Shown in pieces: positions 60,192 to 64,000 of a DNA stretch of 64,000 nt (the first letter of the stretch is position 1; the number at the start of each line of letters is the position of its first letter). The position numbers and the translations under genes were made by a program. The notes beneath the pieces were generated by a model. That model was not told where the DNA came from. It did no database searches and saw only the letters and a list, made by a program, of their open reading frames with translations. Source of the stretch: Candidatus Latescibacterota bacterium (GTDB lineage Bacteria > Latescibacterota > UBA2968 > UBA8231); the NCBI GenBank assembly GCA_022826515.1, contig JAJDUT010000013.1, positions 49,990 to 113,989 on the forward strand, written 5' to 3'.

Positions 60192-62071
60192 TTTTCTACG
60201 ACAAAGCGTACCAAGTCATCGTCGTCGGCGGCGGCCACGCCGGCACCGAGGCCGCACTCGCCGCAGCGCGCATGGGAGCCGAGACCCTGCTCCTGACCAT
60301 GAACTTGGACACCATTGGCCAGCTATCCTGCAACCCGGCTATCGGCGGGATCGGCAAGGGGCACATCGTCAAGGAAATCGACGCGCTCGGCGGCCAGATG
60401 GCTGTCAACATCGACCGCACCGGCATCCAATTCCGCCGCCTCAACACCTCGCGCGGACCAGCCGTGCGCGCTTCGCGAGCCCAAGCCGACAAAAAAGACT
60501 ACCAATTCGAACTGAAGTACACCTGCGAACAGCAAGAGCATCTCGACATCCGCCAGGGCCTGATGGAGAGCTTGCTGATCGAGAACGGGACCGTCCAAGG
60601 CATCGGCATCAAGGGCGGCATCGCCTACCGCGGCCGCACTGTCATCCTCACGACCGGCACCTTCCTGCGCGGCAAAATTCACGTCGGCGATTTCTCCTAC
60701 AGCGCCGGGCGCGCTGGCGAGACCGCCGCCGAAAAGGCCGCCGAGGGCTTAGTCGCGCTCGGCTTTGAAACCGGCCGTCTCAAAACCGGCACCCCACCGC
60801 GCGTCAACGGCCGCACCCTCGACTTTGCCGCGTTCGAAGAACAGCCCGGCGACGACCCTCCGCGTCCCTTTTCCTATGCGGTGCAAAAAATCACTCAGCC
60901 GCAAATGCCCTGCTGGATCACCTATACCAACGCCCACACCCACGAACTCGTCCAAGACAACCTAGCGCGTTCGGCCATGTACAGCGGGCGCATCGAGGGC
61001 ATCGGCCCGCGTTACTGCCCCTCCATAGAGGACAAAATAGCCCGCTTTGCCGACAAGGAGCGGCACCAAGTTTTCGTCGAGCCAGAGGGGCGGCGCACGC
61101 TTGAATTTTATCTCAACGGCCTGTCGATGAGCCTGCCGGAAACCCTGCAACCCCAGATCGTGCGCTCCCTGCCCGGCCTCGAACAGGCCGAGATCCTGCG
61201 CCCGGCGTACGCAGTCGAATACGATTTCGCCCCGCCGACCCAACTCTATCCACACCTAGAGACCAAGCGCGTGGCCAATCTCTTCTTCGCCGGCCAGATC
61301 AACGGCACCACCGGCTACGAAGAAGCTGCGGCTCAAGGGATTATGGCTGGCATCAACGCCGTGCTCAAGGCGCGCGGTGACGACCCGCTGGTCCTCACGC
61401 GCGCCGATGCGTACATCGGCGTCCTAATCGACGACCTCGTGACCAAAGGCACGCTGGAGCCGTACCGCATCTTCACCTCGCGCGCCGAACACCGCCTGCT
61501 CTTGCGCGAGGACAACGCCGACGACCGCCTGATGGCCAAGGGCCGGTCGCTAGGGTTGATCGGCGACGAGTTGTGGCGTCAGTTTCAAACCAAGCAGCAA
61601 CAGGTCGCTGCCGAGCGCGAACGCCTCCAGCACGAGCGCGTCAAACCGACCGAAAAGGTGCGGGAGGTCTTGGCGCGGCAGGGCACCACCCCCATCGCCG
61701 AATCGACCTCGCTCGCCGAGCTGCTGCGCCGCCCCCAACTCAACTACGACCACCTCTGCGAATTCGCCCCGCCGCCACAGCCGCTCTCCCCAGACGCGGC
61801 CGAACACGTCGAGGCCGAGATCAAATACGCGGGGTACATCAAGCGCCAAGAGACCCAAGCGCAAAAGCTCAAGCGCCTCGAATCCCTGCGCCTGCCGATT
61901 GATTTTGACTTCGCCGCTCCCGGACTAAACATTTCGACCGAGGCGCGCCAAAAGCTCGCGGCAGTCCGCCCGCAGACCCTAGGACAGGCGTCGCGCATTT
62001 CCGGGGTCTCGCCCGCGGACCTCGCTTCGCTCATGGTCTTCTTACACGCCCGCACTCAATCCGCCACCTAG
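60188..62071 (+). CDS. mnmG: tRNA uridine-5-carboxymethylaminomethyl modification enzyme MnmG (GidA)
   Basis: 627 residues, full length. FAD site [20 protein letters not shown] (9-28), [20 protein letters not shown] (about 47-66), and later [20 protein letters not shown] (about 371-390) and [17 protein letters not shown] (about 429-445). With MnmE it modifies U34 of tRNAs using CH2-THF as carbon donor. That is another folate-dependent step, fitting the C1 neighbourhood, although the gene is universal. GTG start at 60188 in the preceding stop (GTGA). Confidence 0.97.
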   Translation: MIFYDKAYQVIVVGGGHAGTEAALAAARMGAETLLLTMNLDTIGQLSCNPAIGGIGKGHIVKEIDALGGQMAVNIDRTGIQFRRLNTSRGPAVRASRAQADKKDYQFELKYTCEQQEHLDIRQGLMESLLIENGTVQGIGIKGGIAYRGRTVILTTGTFLRGKIHVGDFSYSAGRAGETAAEKAAEGLVALGFETGRLKTGTPPRVNGRTLDFAAFEEQPGDDPPRPFSYAVQKITQPQMPCWITYTNAHTHELVQDNLARSAMYSGRIEGIGPRYCPSIEDKIARFADKERHQVFVEPEGRRTLEFYLNGLSMSLPETLQPQIVRSLPGLEQAEILRPAYAVEYDFAPPTQLYPHLETKRVANLFFAGQINGTTGYEEAAAQGIMAGINAVLKARGDDPLVLTRADAYIGVLIDDLVTKGTLEPYRIFTSRAEHRLLLREDNADDRLMAKGRSLGLIGDELWRQFQTKQQQVAAERERLQHERVKPTEKVREVLARQGTTPIAESTSLAELLRRPQLNYDHLCEFAPPPQPLSPDAAEHVEAEIKYAGYIKRQETQAQKLKRLESLRLPIDFDFAAPGLNISTEARQKLAAVRPQTLGQASRISGVSPADLASLMVFLHARTQSAT

Positions 62072-62076
62072 CGCAC

Positions 62077-62116
62077 AAAAAAACGCCCCTGCACGACAAC
62101 AGCCGTACAAGAGCGT
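62077..62116 (-). terminator. Minus-strand intrinsic terminator facing mnmG
   Basis: Read on the minus strand, a 13-bp stem (three G.U pairs) with an 8-nt loop is followed by seven U (62083-62077). On the plus strand the same positions give three C.A mismatches, so it works better for a transcript coming from the right. No minus-strand gene directly feeds it now: the plus-strand methyltransferase lies there. Confidence 0.6.
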
Positions 62117-62139
62117 CTAACACTCCGGCGTGTATGGAC

Positions 62140-62168
62140 TTGACGCCGTTTCGCATCTTTGCTAAGCT
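62140..62168 (+). promoter_or_regulatory. Candidate promoter of the DNA methyltransferase gene
   Basis: TTGACG (62140-62145), a 17-nt spacer and TAAGCT (62163-62168). Start near 62175, leaving a leader of about 80 nt before ATG 62257. The -10 is weak. Confidence 0.4.
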
Positions 62169-62256
62169 CGATTATTCCGCAGCGAGCGCTATTGAGGCGT
62201 TCCCACAACAAGTCCTTTGGTCAACTGCCAGTTCCATAACCGAAGGAGTGAATTCT

Positions 62257-63327
62257 ATGGACAATAGTCTAATAATTCAACAAGTCATAGATGGACAACG
62301 AGACCTTGGGTTATTGAAAGGCAACTGCCGAGAAGTTGTTAAAAAGATACCTGACGATAGTATCGACTGCGTAATAACGTCGCCTCCTTACTGGCAATTA
62401 AGAGAGTACGACATAAGTGAATACACAGACCATCTAATAGGAACAGAGAAGACTCCCGAAGAATACGTAGATCATATTACAGAAGTTTTTAAGCAGATCA
62501 AAAGAATTCTAAAAAAGACAGGATCGGTATGGCTAAATCTCGGAGACAAGTACCACAATAAAAATCTGATGGGGATGCCTTGGCGTGTTGCTTTAGCAAT
62601 GCAGGACGATGGATGGATTTTGCGGAACGATGTAATTTGGTCTCAGATGAAGGGAACGCAAAGTGCCAAAGACAGATTGCGAGATATGTACGAACACATT
62701 TTTCACTTTGTAAAAAACAAGAAATACTACTACGACGCGGATAGCATAAGAATTAAGCCTACCAAACTTCCCAAAGTGACAGGTAGTGAAACGATATCTG
62801 CGACTGGCGTAAGTGGCAAAAAATACCGCCAGCAAATTATCGATTCGGATTCCTTAACTCAAAGCGAAAAAAACGCCGCAATAAAAGCACTCGACGAGAC
62901 GTTGGCAAGAATTCGCTCTGGCGAGCTCGTCGATTTTAGGATGACTATTCGAGGTACACAACGTACGTACCACAGTAATAACGGTAGGGTAAGTGGACGA
63001 GCTAAAGAACTGGAGAGTAAAGGATATTTTATTTTAACAAGTAAATCTAAGGGCCATATTCCATCCGACATATGGAATATAGTACCAGAAGATGAATGGA
63101 GGAAAGACACCCATTATGCCGTGTTCCCCATTGAATTATTGCAAATTCCAATCAAAGCTACTAGTCACAAAAAAGGCATAGTGCTCGATCCATTTATGGG
63201 AACTGGTAGTACCTTAGTCGCCGCTAATCAATTGGGCAGACGCAGCATGGGGATTGAATTGAGTGACAACTACATAAAAGTTGCCAACCAAAGATTAGAA
63301 AATGTCCAGTTGAGCCTCAGAATGTAG
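62257..63327 (+). CDS. Site-specific DNA methyltransferase (beta class, SPPYW type)
   Basis: 356 residues from ATG 62257, preceded by GAAGGAG at 8 nt; the frame continues upstream without a signal. Motif IV CVITSPPYWQLREY is near residue 38, and the SAM-binding motif I region FMGTGSTLVAANQLGRRSMG near 319, so the order is the beta class. SPPY suggests N4-cytosine or N6-adenine modification. VWLNLGDKYHNKNLMGMPWR and DIWNIVPEDEWRKDTHYAVF are typical. The gene is much more AT-rich than mnmG next to it, so this is an acquired restriction-modification island. Its 3' end overlaps the convergent endonuclease gene by 33 bp. Confidence 0.9.
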   Translation: MDNSLIIQQVIDGQRDLGLLKGNCREVVKKIPDDSIDCVITSPPYWQLREYDISEYTDHLIGTEKTPEEYVDHITEVFKQIKRILKKTGSVWLNLGDKYHNKNLMGMPWRVALAMQDDGWILRNDVIWSQMKGTQSAKDRLRDMYEHIFHFVKNKKYYYDADSIRIKPTKLPKVTGSETISATGVSGKKYRQQIIDSDSLTQSEKNAAIKALDETLARIRSGELVDFRMTIRGTQRTYHSNNGRVSGRAKELESKGYFILTSKSKGHIPSDIWNIVPEDEWRKDTHYAVFPIELLQIPIKATSHKKGIVLDPFMGTGSTLVAANQLGRRSMGIELSDNYIKVANQRLENVQLSLRM

Positions 63328-63873
63328 TTTCAGCCTAGAACTTATATTTTCTTTGAATTCATCGACAGTTGGAAATTTATCTTCAGGAGCTCCCCCTAGA
63401 ATTTTTCGTATCCCTTCAGTATTAGTTCCCATTCTTTTATCAAAAACTAACCTCCACGTAGAGTCACTTTCGCTCCAAGCCATTTTGAACGTACAGAAGT
63501 GTATGGAATCATCATCCGTTGCTTCGTGTAAGTCGCTGGCATCAGTGGCCTTTTCTATATACTCAAGACCAACATCTTGCAGTACGAATACTATTTTTCT
63601 TCCCCAAGTCTCTACCACCATACCCTTTTTGTACACCTGCTGCATCATCGTCTTCAAAAACTCATTCGCCCAATTTATACCGTATTTATAGGATTTTTTA
63701 GTGAATCTGCCTGTTCTGTGGAAGTCTAAAACTGCCTCCCAAGGAGTTCCCGTAGTGCCGGCTGCCTGAAATTCAACGCAAATGAAATCCTCGATCCCTT
63801 CGCTAATTTTTGCTGCTATAAAATCTATACTACCCGCCACACCACATGACACTTCTGATAGGCTTTGGTGCAT
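63295..63873 (-). CDS. NotI-like type II restriction endonuclease, N-terminus probably incomplete
   Basis: 192 residues from ATG 63873. The middle resembles NotI-family restriction enzymes: SIDFIAAKI (Asp17), FICVEFQAAGTTGT (Glu34-x-Gln36, as in the NotI ExQ active site), SYKYGINWANEFLKTMMQQ and WGRKIVFVLQDVGLEYIE. The frame stays open upstream to about 63978, reading VPWTRKHGFFGES and more with plausible coding character, but no ATG, GTG or TTG starts it. So the true start may be beyond a frameshift or outside. It overlaps the methyltransferase gene tail to tail. NotI itself needs an N-terminal iron domain that is not seen here. Confidence 0.6.
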   Translation of the reverse strand: MHQSLSEVSCGVAGSIDFIAAKISEGIEDFICVEFQAAGTTGTPWEAVLDFHRTGRFTKKSYKYGINWANEFLKTMMQQVYKKGMVVETWGRKIVFVLQDVGLEYIEKATDASDLHEATDDDSIHFCTFKMAWSESDSTWRLVFDKRMGTNTEGIRKILGGAPEDKFPTVDEFKENISSRLKLHSEAQLDIF

Positions 63874-63980
63874 GAATCGGTGTTTTTTTGGGTAGCTCGG
63901 TTGAATAAAAACAGGCTCCTCAGTAGATTGAGCACGACTTTCGCCAAAAAACCCATGCTTTCTCGTCCAAGGAACCTGTC

Positions 63981-64000
63981 ATGGCCAACCTATCGTCTTG
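63981..64000 (+). CDS. Possible start of another gene (first six codons only)
   Basis: ATG 63981 (MANLSS) is preceded by AAGGA 7 nt upstream, a good ribosome binding site, but only 20 nt remain before the window ends. It would be divergent from the endonuclease gene. It may be chance. Confidence 0.25.

Noticed and set aside
62134..62256. 41-residue upstream extension of the DNA methyltransferase
   Set aside because: It overlaps the predicted promoter and lacks a ribosome binding site; ATG 62257 has GAAGGAG at ideal spacing.

Overview
The window looks like a chromosomal segment of a free-living, GC-rich Gram-negative bacterium, probably of the FCB superphylum; Latescibacterota-like lineages are my best guess, but this is an inference. 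The signs are lipoproteins with FG-GAP/ASPIC domains, a TonB-dependent receptor with an N-terminal carboxypeptidase-regulatory domain, a secreted protein with a Por/FlgD-type C-terminal sorting domain (YPNPFNPSTT), an LptE-like lipoprotein and DsbD. No rRNA, tRNA, phage, complete insertion sequence or CRISPR array is visible. Most genes share a strongly GC-biased codon usage. The receptor/beta-helix pair (51.6-56.4 kb), the HigBA pair (41.9-42.5 kb) and the restriction-modification island (62.1 kb to the end) are visibly more AT-rich.

Layout. 0-3.7 kb, minus strand: a truncated type III-like restriction helicase, a zinc alcohol dehydrogenase and a CsgG/LpoB-like lipoprotein. 3.9-12.9 kb: addB-addA and an FG-GAP lipoprotein. 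13.3-16.5 kb: a glucose-6-phosphate isomerase and gnd, overlapping by 4 nt, then a small HTH protein with a histone-H1-like linker and a perfect bidirectional terminator. 17.3-22.0 kb, minus strand: enolase-superfamily dehydratase, ribB, dsbD and a glycosyltransferase. 22.2-30.4 kb: a RarA/methyltransferase-like fusion, a HEAT-repeat lipoprotein, an NTF2-like protein, a sodium:solute symporter and an NhaC antiporter. 30.4-38.6 kb: envelope genes (LptE-like, FlgT-like, M23 peptidase), then coaX, an S41 protease, a GT87-type enzyme, lipA and an APH-like kinase.

The most interesting region is 38.5-46 kb. A FadR-type GntR regulator is divergent from an apparent operon of a duplicated CGHxH protein of unknown function, a UroD-fold corrinoid/pterin methyltransferase, a DxHxxG corrinoid protein, a HigBA toxin-antitoxin pair, a RACo-like corrinoid reductive activator and an MTHFR with a Cys-rich C-terminal domain. 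A palindrome matching the FadR-family operator consensus lies in the spacer of the predicted operon promoter. A pterin-binding methyltransferase and a zinc homocysteine-type methyltransferase follow at 56.9-59.9 kb. Together these could move methyl groups from an unknown methylated substrate through a corrinoid protein to tetrahydrofolate, resembling a split version of the chloromethane (cmu) or O-demethylase systems.

Other notable signals: a tract of ten C residues between a perfect -35 and a -10 upstream of the beta-helix/TonB-receptor pair, a candidate phase-variable promoter; a 79-bp element with inverted repeats and 8-bp target duplications just upstream of it; a truncated FG-GAP gene fused antisense to the end of a SurA-like gene; two small dispersed repeat families, one of which supplies stop codons to three genes; and an AT-rich DNA methyltransferase / NotI-like endonuclease pair at the right edge, preceded by an opposing terminator.
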